Origin: Parasporobacterium sp.
GTDB lineage: Bacteria; Bacillota; Clostridia; Lachnospirales; Lachnospiraceae
Direction of reading: 5' to 3'
DNA length: 63,307 nucleotides
NCBI GenBank assembly: GCA_017510065.1
Contig: JAFWOB010000195.1
Span: forward strand, 1 to 63,307
Under the pieces are notes generated by a model, which was not told where the DNA came from, did no database searches, and saw nothing but the letters and a program-made list of their open reading frames with translations. Position 1 is the stretch's first letter. Every line of letters begins with the position of its first letter. A program made the translations under genes and the position numbers. Of this stretch, positions 36,482 to 46,278 are shown in pieces.

Positions 36482-39400
36482 TTATCTGTTCCTGATCATA
36501 CGGCGGATTCCCTCAGCTGTTACTGTAAGAGATACTGCCAGGAGAATGATCCACAGGATTGTGTGATTGGTATCACCGGTCTTCGGGACATTCTGGGATG
36601 CCGGTGCGGCAGGTTTTGCCGCAGTGGTTGTTTCTTCTTCGGCATTCGCTACAGTAAACTTCCATTCTTCCGTTTCGCCATCGACAAAACAGATCACGAT
36701 CTTATGCTCGCCGTTTTTCAATGTCTTCAGATATGACGGCCGTAAAGTAACAATCGTGCTTCCTTCCTTGGCATCATAGTCTTTTCCTTCAACGATCGGA
36801 TTTCCGTCAACCTTCACGCCTTTGAATTTTGCAAATGCGCCATCCGAAGTGATCGTGAGTCCATCCGATTCTCCATTCCATGCTGTTTCGCTGGATGACT
36901 TAATGATCTCATATCCGTTCGTTTCTTCGGTCGGCTCCTCTTTGGTCGGCTCCTCTTCGGTCGGCTTTTCTTCCGTCGGTTCCTCTTCCGTCGGCTTTTC
37001 TTCCGTCGGTTCCTCTTCCGTCGGCTTTTCTTCCGTTGGTTTCTCTTCCGCCTGCTTTACCTCAAATTCCGTTTCTTCGGTTTCTCCGTTGGCAAACCGG
37101 ATCACTGCCGTATGGGTGCCGTTGGATAATGTCTTCAGGTATTCCGGTTTTAATGTTACGATGGTGCTTCCCTTTGCAGTCTCATAATTTTCTGCGTCGA
37201 TTTCTTCTCCATCGATCAGAACCGCGTCAAATACATTCAAAGAACCGTTTGCCCTCAGGGAAAGACCTGTTTGTGTATCTCCCTCCCATTTGTCGTCTGC
37301 TTCCAGGAGCTGGTAATCCGCAGTCTGAGAGAAGGATCCTTTCAGGCTTTCTTCCTCTGTAGCGGCACCTGTTTTGTCCATCGTGCTCATGGTATGCGTA
37401 ATCTCCGCATCCGGTTTCGAAAGATCGGTCCATTCTACTTCCGTATACCGTCTCTTTCCTCCGATATTGCTGGTAATGTATCCGGCGTGTCTGTAGGTAA
37501 AGAGGATTTCCTGTTCCGAAGTGGTCTTGTCGTCAAAGCTGACAGTACTTGTCAGTTTTTCACCCGGATTGACTACCATCTCGCTTTCCCCTTTGGAATG
37601 GTCATGGCCGAAGAAGAACATGATATTCATTCCGGTCGCCGCATAGCGGTTCAGAAGCGCTACCATCTGGTCGGACTGGTCTACATTATAATCGCCTTCA
37701 CCGCCCCAGTTATCCAGCTGGTGCAGTCCTGCATGGGCAGAGATCACGATCAGCTGACCTGCATAATCATTCCTGAGGTTTTCCAGGAAAGTTTCCAGTT
37801 CAGTGATAACATTCGCATAGGAAAAACCTGAATCTACCTTGATGTCTTCATAATTAATACCGTATACGATCAGATTCTCCAGGTTGGCGCTGCTGCCGCC
37901 GTTTTCCTTGGCGATCTCACTGTCAAAGATCACCCCTCCGAGCTCATAATCCTGAGTGGATCCGAGATTGGCTTCAATATTGGCATCTTTGGCTGCAGTG
38001 CTGTTTTCATGATTACCTGCGACAAATACTGTGTCGATGCCGGCGGACTGTGCCAGCAGACGTGTAATGTAAGTATTTTTCGTGGTCTGATAATTATCGG
38101 AGGTAGCGTCTCCACCCAAATAACGGCCGTTTGCCCAGTCACCGGTACAGATGATCAGTGCGGGGATCAGTCCGTCTCCGTCTGCCGCCATAATATTATT
38201 GATCGCGTATCCAATGTGGGAGAACGTCTCATGCACATCGGAGAATGTCAGGAAGGAGTTATTGTTGACACCCTTGCAAACGATAAAGTTTACGGTCAGT
38301 GACGTGTTGGAATAAGTCTTTTCGGATGTTGTGTTATCGTCTGCCGTTTCCGTAACCGTGCAGGATACGACACAGTATACCGGATACACGCCGAATTCTC
38401 TTCCTAACAGAGTGTCTGCCCGCAGGGTATTGGTCACTGCTGTTCCGGCAGTTGCCGCAACGGTATTTACAGGCTGTGCGGTTCCTTCCACATACCAGGT
38501 GAAATCAATACTGGTAGCCGTGGAATCTTCCGGAAGGGCTGCGGTGATCGAATAGACCGGTGCCGCATAGCCGCTTCCTTCGATCATGTATTTCGTAGGA
38601 ACAGGCTCTTCCGTAATCTGCGGTCCGTTTGCCATGGTGGCAATGATCTCAGATGAACTCTTGCCTCCGCCTCCGCCTCCGCTGCTGGCGGTATCGCCTC
38701 CGAACAAAACTGAAACGCTGTCATAGGAAGCCGTAACACTTCCGTCTGCTCCGAGATAATAGTATGTTCCGTTATCATCATAGTACAGATGGCCGGCTGC
38801 ATCGAGATGCCAGTGATTGAAACTGGTCGCTTCCCCGGGATTGTCCTTATCATCCGCTGTAAGAACTCCGTTTACAACATAGATGTAGTTCCAGTTTCCT
38901 GGAGGATCCTGCATCCGTAAAGTCATGCCGTCTCCGACAACTTTTACTTCAATACTGGTTGACTTTCCTGTTGTTGCGGTACGGGATCCGTCTTCCCCGG
39001 AAACAGTGGAAGTACTGGTTCCGAATGATCCCCTGTCCAGATTCAGCGTTGTACCGGTTTCCGGATTAACGATCTCAATATAAGCCGTGGTAATTCCCTG
39101 TGTTCCGTCGATTTCACTATAGGTGGAAGAACTGCTGCTTCCGCCGCCGGTCTCACCGCCTGTTTCACCGCCGGTCTCGCCACCTGTTTCACCGCCGGTT
39201 TCGCCGCCGCCTGAAGCTGCTGCGAGCTGGTAACCAACTGCTCCGGATTCGTCATTTTTACTTAAGGCAAAAGCGCCTCCTTCCGAACCCGCACCGACAT
39301 AGTAAGTGTCTTTACCGGCTGTATAATAGAACATTGCTGTAGCCGAATCATAATTCCAGTTGCCGGCTTCTGACGCCTGCGCGATCAGTGTAGGGCTGGA

Positions 39401-40369
39401 AGATCCCTTGGGATAATACAGATAGTATCCGTTATTGGAAAGTTCTGTACCTTTACTACCTGTTGCAGCGGTCCACTTCATAGCGTCCGTTGCAGCATCC
39501 GTCGAAGCGATCAGAGTTCCTACAATAGAACCATCGTTATTTGTTACAGCAAGAAAACCGCTTCCTGTTTCATATCCGATCACATAAACTCCGGCAGCGA
39601 TCGGATTGGAATCAGCCGCCATTAATGCATCGGTATCTTCTTCAAGCTCTTCCTCTTCATCGTCAGCTGCAGTAGTTTCTTCTTCGTTCTCTTCCTCTGT
39701 GAATTCCTCTTCCAGATCTTCCCCTGCTTCCTCATCCGGCTCTGAGACCTCTTCTTCAGCAGGTGTTTCTTCTTCCGGTTCTTCTGCCGCGGGCTCTTCT
39801 ACTGCTGGCTCTTCGGTCACGGGTTCTTCGAGCATCGGTTCATCTGTCGGATCTTCTACTATCTCTTCATCACCGTCCTGCAGGATTTCCTGTGGTTCAG
39901 TTTCCGCTTCCGGATCAAGGATTTCTCCCTCTGAACCGGTCACCGGATCTTCAGTAAGGGATTCCGAGCCTTCTTCCGGATCTGAAGGTTCCTCTGCGGA
40001 GTCCGCAGGATCATTTTCTTCACCTTCTCCGGCAGCTTCCGGCTCCTGGGCGGGATCCGAAGGTACCACCACAGGTTCTTGTTCTCCTGTATCGGTTGTT
40101 CCTTCGGGAAGAAGTTCTTCTCCATCCTCCTCGTCCCCCGGTGCTAAAGATTCCTGTTCCTCTTCAGAAAGGTTTTCTTCCGCATCCGCAGCGGTACTCT
40201 CCGGAAGGAGTTCTTCCGGTGCTGCCTCATTTGCACCAGACTTTGCCTCTTCCAACAATAAAACAGCCTGCTGCTCTTGAGTATTTTCATCCGCAAGTAA
40301 CACCAGACTATTAAAGGTCAATGACAATGCCGTTAGTATAACGACAGCCAAAGCAAATCGCCTTTTCAT
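36482..40369 (-). CDS. giant acidic wall-anchored metallophosphoesterase
   Basis: The product is 1295 aa. In order it has: a signal peptide (1-26); an extremely Glu/Asp/Pro-rich region (about 30-250); a domain with repeated YY motifs (about 255-385); a GGET repeat linker (about 388-412); and two beta-rich regions. A calcineurin-like phosphoesterase follows (about 700-960) with DVHE, GDWANGR, GNHE, SAHAGLH and GHDHS metal-site motifs. Next come two similar CBM_X2/Ig-like repeats separated by a PTEEKPTEEE repeat (about 1100-1150). The sorting signal is VPKTG (about 1259), then a hydrophobic span and an Arg tail. It is predicted to be sortase-linked to the wall and to hydrolyse a phosphoester or nucleotide outside the cell. 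It is transcribed ahead of, and coupled to, the small exported chaperone-like gene. Confidence 0.8.
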   Translation of the reverse strand: MKRRFALAVVILTALSLTFNSLVLLADENTQEQQAVLLLEEAKSGANEAAPEELLPESTAADAEENLSEEEQESLAPGDEEDGEELLPEGTTDTGEQEPVVVPSDPAQEPEAAGEGEENDPADSAEEPSDPEEGSESLTEDPVTGSEGEILDPEAETEPQEILQDGDEEIVEDPTDEPMLEEPVTEEPAVEEPAAEEPEEETPAEEEVSEPDEEAGEDLEEEFTEEENEEETTAADDEEEELEEDTDALMAADSNPIAAGVYVIGYETGSGFLAVTNNDGSIVGTLIASTDAATDAMKWTAATGSKGTELSNNGYYLYYPKGSSSPTLIAQASEAGNWNYDSATAMFYYTAGKDTYYVGAGSEGGAFALSKNDESGAVGYQLAAASGGGETGGETGGETGGETGGETGGGSSSSSTYSEIDGTQGITTAYIEIVNPETGTTLNLDRGSFGTSTSTVSGEDGSRTATTGKSTSIEVKVVGDGMTLRMQDPPGNWNYIYVVNGVLTADDKDNPGEATSFNHWHLDAAGHLYYDDNGTYYYLGADGSVTASYDSVSVLFGGDTASSGGGGGGKSSSEIIATMANGPQITEEPVPTKYMIEGSGYAAPVYSITAALPEDSTATSIDFTWYVEGTAQPVNTVAATAGTAVTNTLRADTLLGREFGVYPVYCVVSCTVTETADDNTTSEKTYSNTSLTVNFIVCKGVNNNSFLTFSDVHETFSHIGYAINNIMAADGDGLIPALIICTGDWANGRYLGGDATSDNYQTTKNTYITRLLAQSAGIDTVFVAGNHENSTAAKDANIEANLGSTQDYELGGVIFDSEIAKENGGSSANLENLIVYGINYEDIKVDSGFSYANVITELETFLENLRNDYAGQLIVISAHAGLHQLDNWGGEGDYNVDQSDQMVALLNRYAATGMNIMFFFGHDHSKGESEMVVNPGEKLTSTVSFDDKTTSEQEILFTYRHAGYITSNIGGKRRYTEVEWTDLSKPDAEITHTMSTMDKTGAATEEESLKGSFSQTADYQLLEADDKWEGDTQTGLSLRANGSLNVFDAVLIDGEEIDAENYETAKGSTIVTLKPEYLKTLSNGTHTAVIRFANGETEETEFEVKQAEEKPTEEKPTEEEPTEEKPTEEEPTEEKPTEEEPTKEEPTEETNGYEIIKSSSETAWNGESDGLTITSDGAFAKFKGVKVDGNPIVEGKDYDAKEGSTIVTLRPSYLKTLKNGEHKIVICFVDGETEEWKFTVANAEEETTTAAKPAAPASQNVPKTGDTNHTILWIILLAVSLTVTAEGIRRMIRNR

Positions 40370-40417
40370 ATTCAGTTCCCTCTCCTTTTTGTTTATTTTT
40401 ATATAATATGTAGGTGA

Positions 40418-40446
40418 AGAATAGCATATAGTTTGTGCACATTCAA
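40418..40446 (-). promoter_or_regulatory. promoter of the surface-protein gene
   Basis: The -35 is TTGAAT (40441-40446) and the -10 is TATTCT (40418-40423), with a 17-bp spacer. TTTGTGCA occurs twice as a direct repeat (40432 and 40471), one copy lying in the spacer, which may be a regulator site. Confidence 0.5.
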
Positions 40447-40510
40447 CAAATGTAACAGTAAGTTATTGATTTGTGCAACATGCTATAAACAGTGCATCTA
40501 TTTTATACAA

Positions 40511-40539
40511 AAAGAGCGCCTGAAGGGCAGGCACTCTTT
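40511..40539 (-). terminator. terminator after the M18 aminopeptidase gene
   Basis: AAAGAGCGCCTG pairs with CAGGCACTCTTT with a single C/A mismatch and a 5-nt loop. On the minus strand a T-stretch (TTTTTGT) follows. Confidence 0.75.
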
Positions 40540-40565
40540 TGCAGATCATGTTTTCTGAAGCTGTT

Positions 40566-41966
40566 TTATGCTTTTTCAAATACAGTCTTCATGCATTTAT
40601 AGGTCATATAGCAGTCAAACTTGGCAACGGTCTCATAAGGCGCATGCATACTGAGGACCGGCACACCCGCATCGATGGTTTCGATGTTCCGGTTTGCCAT
40701 ATCCAGGGCTACCGTTCCGCCGCCGCCGTTGTCATTTTTACCCATCTGGGTCATCTGCCATACGACGCCATTATCATTCATCAGCTTACGAAGCTTGCCG
40801 ACTGTTTCCGCAGAGGCATCGGACGCTCCGGATTTTCCGCCGTGTCCGGTATATTTACAGAAGGCCACGCCATGGTTGATCTTGGAATCATTGCGGATCT
40901 CGAAAGCTTCCGCGTAATTCGGATCATAAGCTGCCGTCACATCCGCGCTGACACAGAAGGAATGAGCGAAGCAGTCGCGGATATCCACGCCCTGGGCTTT
41001 ACAGAGATCTCCGATAAACCATTCAAATGCTTCACTGATCATGCCGGTTACGCCCATGGAACCGATCTCTTCCTTATCCGCGAAGATGCAGACACCGGTC
41101 TTCTTAACTTTCTTAGCATCAAACAGCCCGGCCATCTCCGCATAAGCACAGACCCGGTCATCATGGCCATAGGCAGCAATAAGGCTTCTGTCGAAGCCGA
41201 TGTCTTTTGCCTTTCCCGCCGGAACGACTTCCAGTTCGGCAGAGATAAAGTCCTCTTCTTCCATGCCGTACTTCTCGTTCAGAAGTTTCATGATCCCCAT
41301 CTTGACCCGTTCGGATTCCTCATCCCCTCCGACGGGACGGGATCCCACCAGCACATTCAGGATCTCAGAAGGAACAGCCTGATCCAACGGCTTCTGATCC
41401 GTCGCTTTTTTCAGATGCGGAAGCAGATCTTCAATAATGAACTGGGGATCTCCTTCATCAGCACCGATATTGACCTTCACTTCATCCCCGCTGCGAAGGA
41501 TGACCACGCCGTGAAGTTCCAGCGGTCTTGCTACCCACTGATATTTACGGATCCCACCGTAATGATGGGTCTTCAGATATGCCATTTCTGCTTCTTCATA
41601 AAGTGGGTTTGGTTTCAGGTCCAGTCTCGGGGCATCCGTATGAGCAGCCGTCAGATTAATGCCCTGGTCCAGTTTATCTGTTCCGATCACAGCAAACATG
41701 ATGGATTTGCCGCGGTTGTTATAATAGACCTTGTCACCGGCTTTGATTTCCTGCCCAAACTTGTAGGCTTTGAATCCGTTTTTCTCCGCCAGTTCGATGC
41801 AGTAATCCACGCACAGCCGCTCCGTTTTGCAGTGGTCCAGAAAATCCTTATACCCCTCGCAGTATTTGTTCATTTTCTTTTCTTCCGCAGCGGTCAGTTT
41901 GTCATATCCGTTTCCCTGCTTATAAAACAGTTTGTCCTTGATCTCATTTTTCTTTTTCTCTGCCAT
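40566..41966 (-). CDS. M18-family aminopeptidase
   Basis: This 466-aa protein has the M18 (aspartyl aminopeptidase type) zinc-site motifs: AAHTDAPRLDLK near 125, AYGHDDRVCA near 270, ADKEEIGSMG near 295 and the C-terminal SMHAPYE. The lid-type segment YGGIRKYQW is typical of the family. It removes N-terminal amino acids, often acidic ones, from peptides in the cytosol. It is monocistronic, with a clean AAAGGAG site. It lies next to the oppABCDF operon, whose imported peptides it could digest. Its upstream region is occupied by the seven-unit repeat array. Confidence 0.9.
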   Translation of the reverse strand: MAEKKKNEIKDKLFYKQGNGYDKLTAAEEKKMNKYCEGYKDFLDHCKTERLCVDYCIELAEKNGFKAYKFGQEIKAGDKVYYNNRGKSIMFAVIGTDKLDQGINLTAAHTDAPRLDLKPNPLYEEAEMAYLKTHHYGGIRKYQWVARPLELHGVVILRSGDEVKVNIGADEGDPQFIIEDLLPHLKKATDQKPLDQAVPSEILNVLVGSRPVGGDEESERVKMGIMKLLNEKYGMEEEDFISAELEVVPAGKAKDIGFDRSLIAAYGHDDRVCAYAEMAGLFDAKKVKKTGVCIFADKEEIGSMGVTGMISEAFEWFIGDLCKAQGVDIRDCFAHSFCVSADVTAAYDPNYAEAFEIRNDSKINHGVAFCKYTGHGGKSGASDASAETVGKLRKLMNDNGVVWQMTQMGKNDNGGGGTVALDMANRNIETIDAGVPVLSMHAPYETVAKFDCYMTYKCMKTVFEKA

Positions 41967-42034
41967 GATCGTCTCCTTTATTCTGCTCTTTCTTTCATAT
42001 GCGTTCTGCTCTCATCTACCTGGTTTTTTGTATT

Positions 42035-42317
42035 GATACGAATATGTGCCTTTTTTATATTTCGTATCATGATCTGATACGAATATAATCTTTTTTGTTT
42101 TTTCGTATCATATTATGCTACGAAATCAATGTTTTTCCTCTTTTCGTAGCAAATGCCTGATACGAAATCAAGATTTTTCCTCTCTTCGTAGCAAATGCCT
42201 GATACGAAATCAAGATTTTTCCTCTCTTCGTAGCAAATGCCTGATACGAAATCAAGATTTTTCTTCCCTTCGTAGCAACGCATGATACGAAATCAAAATT
42301 TTTCCTCTCTTCGTAGC
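42035..42317. repeat. seven-unit palindromic tandem array, GATACGAA/TTCGTATC (array 2)
   Basis: GATACGAA (or GCTACGAA) occurs at 42035, 42076, 42117, 42159, 42201, 42243 and 42284. Its inverse TTCGTATC/TTCGTAGC occurs exactly 26 nt after each one (42061 to 42310). The period is 41, 41, 42, 42, 42, 41. Units 3-7 are nearly identical in the spacer as well (AAATCAAGATTTTTCCTCT), while units 1-2 share only the arms. Seven potential hairpins therefore stand in a row upstream of the M18 gene. No gene is seen in 41967-42479. Confidence 0.9.
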
Positions 42318-42425
42318 ATTGTCATGTCACTCAACAGGTTCCTTGAGAACAGGCAGACCGCATGCATTTTATCACGGCGGAATTGTAATGGCAATCCCAC
42401 TGCCGCACTTACGTTTCCGCAAAAA

Positions 42426-42447
42426 ACAGCTGCCCGAAGGCAGCTGT
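42426..42447 (-). terminator. terminator of the opp operon
   Basis: A 9-bp stem, ACAGCTGCC with GGCAGCTGT, and a CGAA loop are followed on the minus strand by TTTTTTGC. Confidence 0.85.
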
Positions 42448-42479
42448 CTTTCATTAAAAGCTATAACGGTCGTTCCGGA

Positions 42480-44189
42480 TTATTTTGCTCTACCAAACTG
42501 GCAGTCATTGTTGCCGGAAGCAGTGATCCACATTTCAAGCATGTTGATCGGGTCGTTGAAGTCTGCGATCCAGCCTTCACGAGCGAAGTCGAAGTTACCG
42601 TTCTTACGTTCCTCAAGGAATACGTTCCAGTCCTGAGTCTGGATGGACATATCGATACCAACAGCGGAGAAATCCTGCTGCATGGACTCAGCGATAGCAA
42701 CGTGACCGGAGGTATTGTTGGTCAGGTATTCGATGGTGATCGGAGTATCAGCGGAAAGCATTCCGTCATCACCAAACTGGAAGCCTGCGAACTCAAGAAG
42801 TTCTCTTGCTCTTGCAACAGTGCCTTCATAATCGTTGTTGATAGCGTACGGATCATAGTAGCCCTGCTCGATTGCTTCGGTCTTGAAGATGCCGCCATTG
42901 CCGTCTGCCATACCTAACGGAAGGAATGCGTTAGCAGCAACCTGACCTGTCTGGCCGATGTTCTCACAGATGTAGTCACGGTCGATCAGCAGTGAGAAAG
43001 CTTCTCTCATAGCTGCTGCCTGCTCAACTGTCTTGTCAGCGAACAGTTCGCTGTTGGCGTTGAATGCGCAGTAGTAGGTTCCTAATTCGTCAACAATGTG
43101 GAATTCCGGATTTTCGGTCTCTAACAGAGTAGCGATCTCATCGGTCGGAACTGTGTCAGCGAAATCAAGAGAGCCGTCATTGTATGCTGCATAGATAGCG
43201 GTATCATCTGCAGAGAGCATGAACTCTAACTTCTCAACGGTGACCTGATCAGCGTTGAACCAGTTCGGGTTCTTCTCATAAGTCATGGAGGTGTCATGGT
43301 TCCATCCTGTGCAGACATAAGCACCATTGGACGGGAAACCGGCTTCCTGGCACCATGCGCCCGGAGCTTCAGCTGTTGCATGCTCTTCTACCCATGCTTT
43401 CTGTACCGGATAGAATGTCGGGAAGGACATAAGGTCTTCCATGTATGCACACGGAGCTGTCAGAACGAACTGCAGTGTGGTGTCATCAAGGGCCTTTACA
43501 TTAAGGTCTGTTGTTTCACCTTCTACATATCCGTCAAAGCCAGAGAACATGTAAGCATAGTCAGCTGCAGTTGCAGGATCGGTAGCTCTCTTCCAGGAGT
43601 ATTCGAAATCAGCTGCAGTCAGAGGAGTGCCATCGCTCCACATAAGGCCTTCCTTCAGGGTAACGGTGTAGGTCAGGCCGTCTTCAGACAGTTCATAACC
43701 TTCTGCACATGCAGGAACGGTATTGCCGTCTGCATCATAGGTGTACAGACCGGAGAATGAGTTGGCAGCAAGGCAGGCACCGTCAACAGAGCTGTTCAGA
43801 GCAGGATCAAGATAATCCGGTTCAGAAGACAGGTTGATCTTAAGTGTGGTCTCGCCATTTGCCATGGTGGTGTACATAAAGAACTTTGTTGCGAAAGCAT
43901 TTGCATAGATGCCGTCAACATAGTCTTTCTGCATGTAAATGTCATTGTAGTAATAGATCGGGATAACGCAGTAGGTAGCCATAAGGATATCTTCAGCCTG
44001 ATGCATCATCTCAGTACGTTTCGCCATATCAGTCTCAGCTTTGATCTGAGCAACCAGTTCATCATACTGTGCCCACTCGTTGATCGGGTCGATCAGTGCG
44101 TCGCTGACCATAGCTTCTGCTGCGAATACAGAGGTAGCCATTCCAAGGACCATCATTGCAGCAACTACTAAAGCAATTACTTTTTTCAT
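42480..44189 (-). CDS. oppA: peptide ABC transporter substrate-binding protein OppA, apparently circularly permuted
   Basis: This 569-aa family 5 (OppA/DppA) binding protein has a signal peptide (1-23, VFA cleavage) and no lipobox. Residues about 38-108 (QYDELVAQIKAETD, AEDILM, VIPIYYYNDIYM, DGIYANAF) are what normally forms the C-terminus of OppA. The normal N-terminal sequence (INLSSEPDYLDPALNSS, then GLMWSDGTPLTAADFEYSW) begins only at about 117. The chain ends at GNNDCQFGRAK, just where the missing C-terminal part should begin. The whole fold is therefore present in permuted order, with no frameshift. It is the last gene of oppBCDFA, with its own strong ribosome binding site and a terminator after it. 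It captures extracellular oligopeptides. Confidence 0.85.
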   Translation of the reverse strand: MKKVIALVVAAMMVLGMATSVFAAEAMVSDALIDPINEWAQYDELVAQIKAETDMAKRTEMMHQAEDILMATYCVIPIYYYNDIYMQKDYVDGIYANAFATKFFMYTTMANGETTLKINLSSEPDYLDPALNSSVDGACLAANSFSGLYTYDADGNTVPACAEGYELSEDGLTYTVTLKEGLMWSDGTPLTAADFEYSWKRATDPATAADYAYMFSGFDGYVEGETTDLNVKALDDTTLQFVLTAPCAYMEDLMSFPTFYPVQKAWVEEHATAEAPGAWCQEAGFPSNGAYVCTGWNHDTSMTYEKNPNWFNADQVTVEKLEFMLSADDTAIYAAYNDGSLDFADTVPTDEIATLLETENPEFHIVDELGTYYCAFNANSELFADKTVEQAAAMREAFSLLIDRDYICENIGQTGQVAANAFLPLGMADGNGGIFKTEAIEQGYYDPYAINNDYEGTVARARELLEFAGFQFGDDGMLSADTPITIEYLTNNTSGHVAIAESMQQDFSAVGIDMSIQTQDWNVFLEERKNGNFDFAREGWIADFNDPINMLEMWITASGNNDCQFGRAK

Positions 44190-44247
44190 GTTTGTCTCCT
44201 TCTTTTTATAATATTTTATTTCATCCCGCGTTCAGACGGGGAATGAA

Positions 44248-45210
44248 CTATTTATTCCAGCATGCTGAAAAATGCTCTCCGCCTCTGTCAGTCAGAGGAG
44301 GCATCTCCTGGGCACACTTTTCGGTCGCATAGCGGCACCTGGTACGGAACGGACAGCCGGAAGGCATATGCAATGGGCTGGGAACGTCTCCTTCCAGGAT
44401 GATCCTGTGCCTTTCCCTGGCGATCTTCGGATCCGGGATCGGTACCGCGGACATCAGGGATTCCGTGTACGGGTGCAGCGGATGATCGGATACTTCATCC
44501 GCATCGGCAACCTCTACCATCTTACCCAGATACATGACCGCGATCTTTTTCGAAATGTGACGCACAACCAGAAGGTCATGGGCGATGAACAGATATGCCA
44601 CGCCGAGCTTGTCCTGAAGCTCTTCAAACATATTGATCACCTGTGCCTGAATGGAAACATCCAGTGCAGAGACCGGCTCGTCACAGACAATGAACTCCGG
44701 ATTGACAGCCAGTGCCCTGGCGATTCCGATACGCTGTCTCTGCCCCCCGGAGAACTCATGGGCATATCTTCTGGCATGTTCTGCATTGAGGCCAACCAGT
44801 TCCATCAGATGCAGGATCTTTTCACGACGGTCTTTACGGTTGTCATAGAGCTTATGTACATCCAGAGGTTCACCGATGATATCCTCTACCGTCATACGGG
44901 GATCCAGGGAAGAATACGGATCCTGGAACACCATCTGCATCTTCTTGCGCATATGCACGATGTTCTTTGCGGTTACTTCTTCTCCGTCAAATCTCACGGT
45001 TCCGGCTGTGGGTGTATAAAGACGCAGGATTGTTCGTCCTACGGTTGTTTTGCCGCATCCGGACTCTCCTACCAGCCCCAGTGTTTCACCGGCGTTAATG
45101 GAGAATGAAACATCATCTACTGCTTTCAGGGTAAGTTTGTGGAAACCGTCTGTGACTTTAAAGTATTCTTTCAGATGTTCCACTTCCACCAATGGTCTGT
45201 TTTTATCCAT
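44248..45210 (-). CDS. oppF: oligopeptide ABC transporter ATP-binding protein OppF
   Basis: This 320-aa ATPase has Walker [10 protein letters not shown], signature FSGGQRQR and the C-terminal oligopeptide-transporter extension with a cysteine motif ([14 protein letters not shown]) seen in Opp/Dpp ATPases, which may hold an iron-sulfur cluster. It pairs with OppD. Its ATG overlaps the oppD stop by one base. Confidence 0.95.
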   Translation of the reverse strand: MDKNRPLVEVEHLKEYFKVTDGFHKLTLKAVDDVSFSINAGETLGLVGESGCGKTTVGRTILRLYTPTAGTVRFDGEEVTAKNIVHMRKKMQMVFQDPYSSLDPRMTVEDIIGEPLDVHKLYDNRKDRREKILHLMELVGLNAEHARRYAHEFSGGQRQRIGIARALAVNPEFIVCDEPVSALDVSIQAQVINMFEELQDKLGVAYLFIAHDLLVVRHISKKIAVMYLGKMVEVADADEVSDHPLHPYTESLMSAVPIPDPKIARERHRIILEGDVPSPLHMPSGCPFRTRCRYATEKCAQEMPPLTDRGGEHFSACWNK

Positions 45211-46274
45211 CAGTCATTACCCCCTTTCCCCGTCTCTTCCGGCAGACGCAGACATTTCGGCAGCTCTCCTTTGAATTCCTCCGGGAGCTTTCCTGCTTCC
45301 GTCATCTCCTTAATATTCATCCAGCAGGCAGCCAGATGATCCTGGTTGATCCGGATCTCCTGAGGGATCTCTTCCAGACAGATCTTCATACACTCATCAC
45401 ACCGGGCGGAAAAGGCGCAGCCCTTTGGCATGTTCAGCATGTTGATGGGAGAGCCCGCAATGGGGATCAGCTTTTTCTTCATATTATTGATGCTGGGGAT
45501 GGAACGAAGAAGACCTTTTGTATATTCATGCTTCGGATTATAAAAGATCTCATCCGCAGTCCCGCGCTCGCAGATACGTCCGCCATACATGACGATGATG
45601 GTATCGCACATATCCGCGATCACGCCCAAGTCATGGGTCACGATGATGATCGCCATACCCAGCTTCTTCTGCAGATCCAGCATCAGTTCCAGGATCTGGG
45701 CCTGGATCGTAACGTCCAGTGCCGTTGTCGGCTCATCAGCGATCAGGATATCCGGTTCACAGGCAAGCGCCATGGCGATCATGACACGCTGCCGCATACC
45801 GCCGGAATGTTCAAACGGATACTGTTTCAGACGTTTGCTCGGGTCATTGATGCCGACCAGCTCCAGAAGTTCTTTTGCTCTCGCCTTGACTTCATCACCT
45901 TTTTTGCCTGTATGCAGCCGGATCGCTTCTTCGATCTGGTTGCCGATGGTGAAGACCGGGTTCAGGGAAGTCATCGGGTCCTGGAAAATAATAGAGCAGC
46001 ATTTTCCGCGGAACTCTGACATCTGTTTTTCAGACCACTTTGTAATATCTTCTCCTTTGAACAGGATCTCACCGCTTTTGATATAGCCGTTGTTGGCCAG
46101 GATCTGCATGATGGAATACGCAGATACGCTCTTTCCGGATCCGGATTCGCCGACGATACCGAGCACCTCTCCTCTGTCTACATTGAACGAGATGCCGTTT
46201 ACTGCCTGGACTTCACCGGAGTCTGTATGAAATGACGTATGCAGATCCTTTACACTTAATAATACTTCACTCAT
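45210..46274 (-). CDS. oppD: oligopeptide ABC transporter ATP-binding protein OppD
   Basis: This 354-aa ATPase has Walker [10 protein letters not shown], signature HSGGMRQR and the C-terminal segment [15 protein letters not shown] typical of OppD. It sits 4 nt after oppC. Confidence 0.95.
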   Translation of the reverse strand: MSEVLLSVKDLHTSFHTDSGEVQAVNGISFNVDRGEVLGIVGESGSGKSVSAYSIMQILANNGYIKSGEILFKGEDITKWSEKQMSEFRGKCCSIIFQDPMTSLNPVFTIGNQIEEAIRLHTGKKGDEVKARAKELLELVGINDPSKRLKQYPFEHSGGMRQRVMIAMALACEPDILIADEPTTALDVTIQAQILELMLDLQKKLGMAIIIVTHDLGVIADMCDTIIVMYGGRICERGTADEIFYNPKHEYTKGLLRSIPSINNMKKKLIPIAGSPINMLNMPKGCAFSARCDECMKICLEEIPQEIRINQDHLAACWMNIKEMTEAGKLPEEFKGELPKCLRLPEETGKGGND

Positions 46275-46278
46275 ATCG

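Noticed and set aside
39606-40280. Serine-rich plus-strand frame of 224 codons
   Set aside because: It is the complement of the Glu-rich region of the surface protein; GAA/GAG codons read backwards give serine and leucine.
40539-42077. Long plus-strand frame of 512 codons opposite the M18 gene
   Set aside because: It is the antisense shadow of a well-supported aminopeptidase, lacks a ribosome binding site, and its translation shows no recognisable domain. The same holds for the long antisense frames at 260-1213, 2552-3514, 10561-11673 and 48489-49433.
42035-42317. CRISPR array
   Set aside because: The repeat units are contiguous and nearly alike throughout. There are no unique spacers of constant length and no cas genes.
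42035-42317. Type III toxin-antitoxin RNA repeat array
   Set aside because: Such arrays sit just before a toxin gene of about 170 aa. The next gene is an ordinary M18 aminopeptidase, and the units are palindromic rather than pseudoknot-forming.
42480-44189. Truncated or frameshifted oppA pseudogene
   Set aside because: The missing C-terminal segment is present in frame at the N-terminus, and the gene has a signal peptide, a ribosome binding site and a terminator. This fits permutation better than decay.
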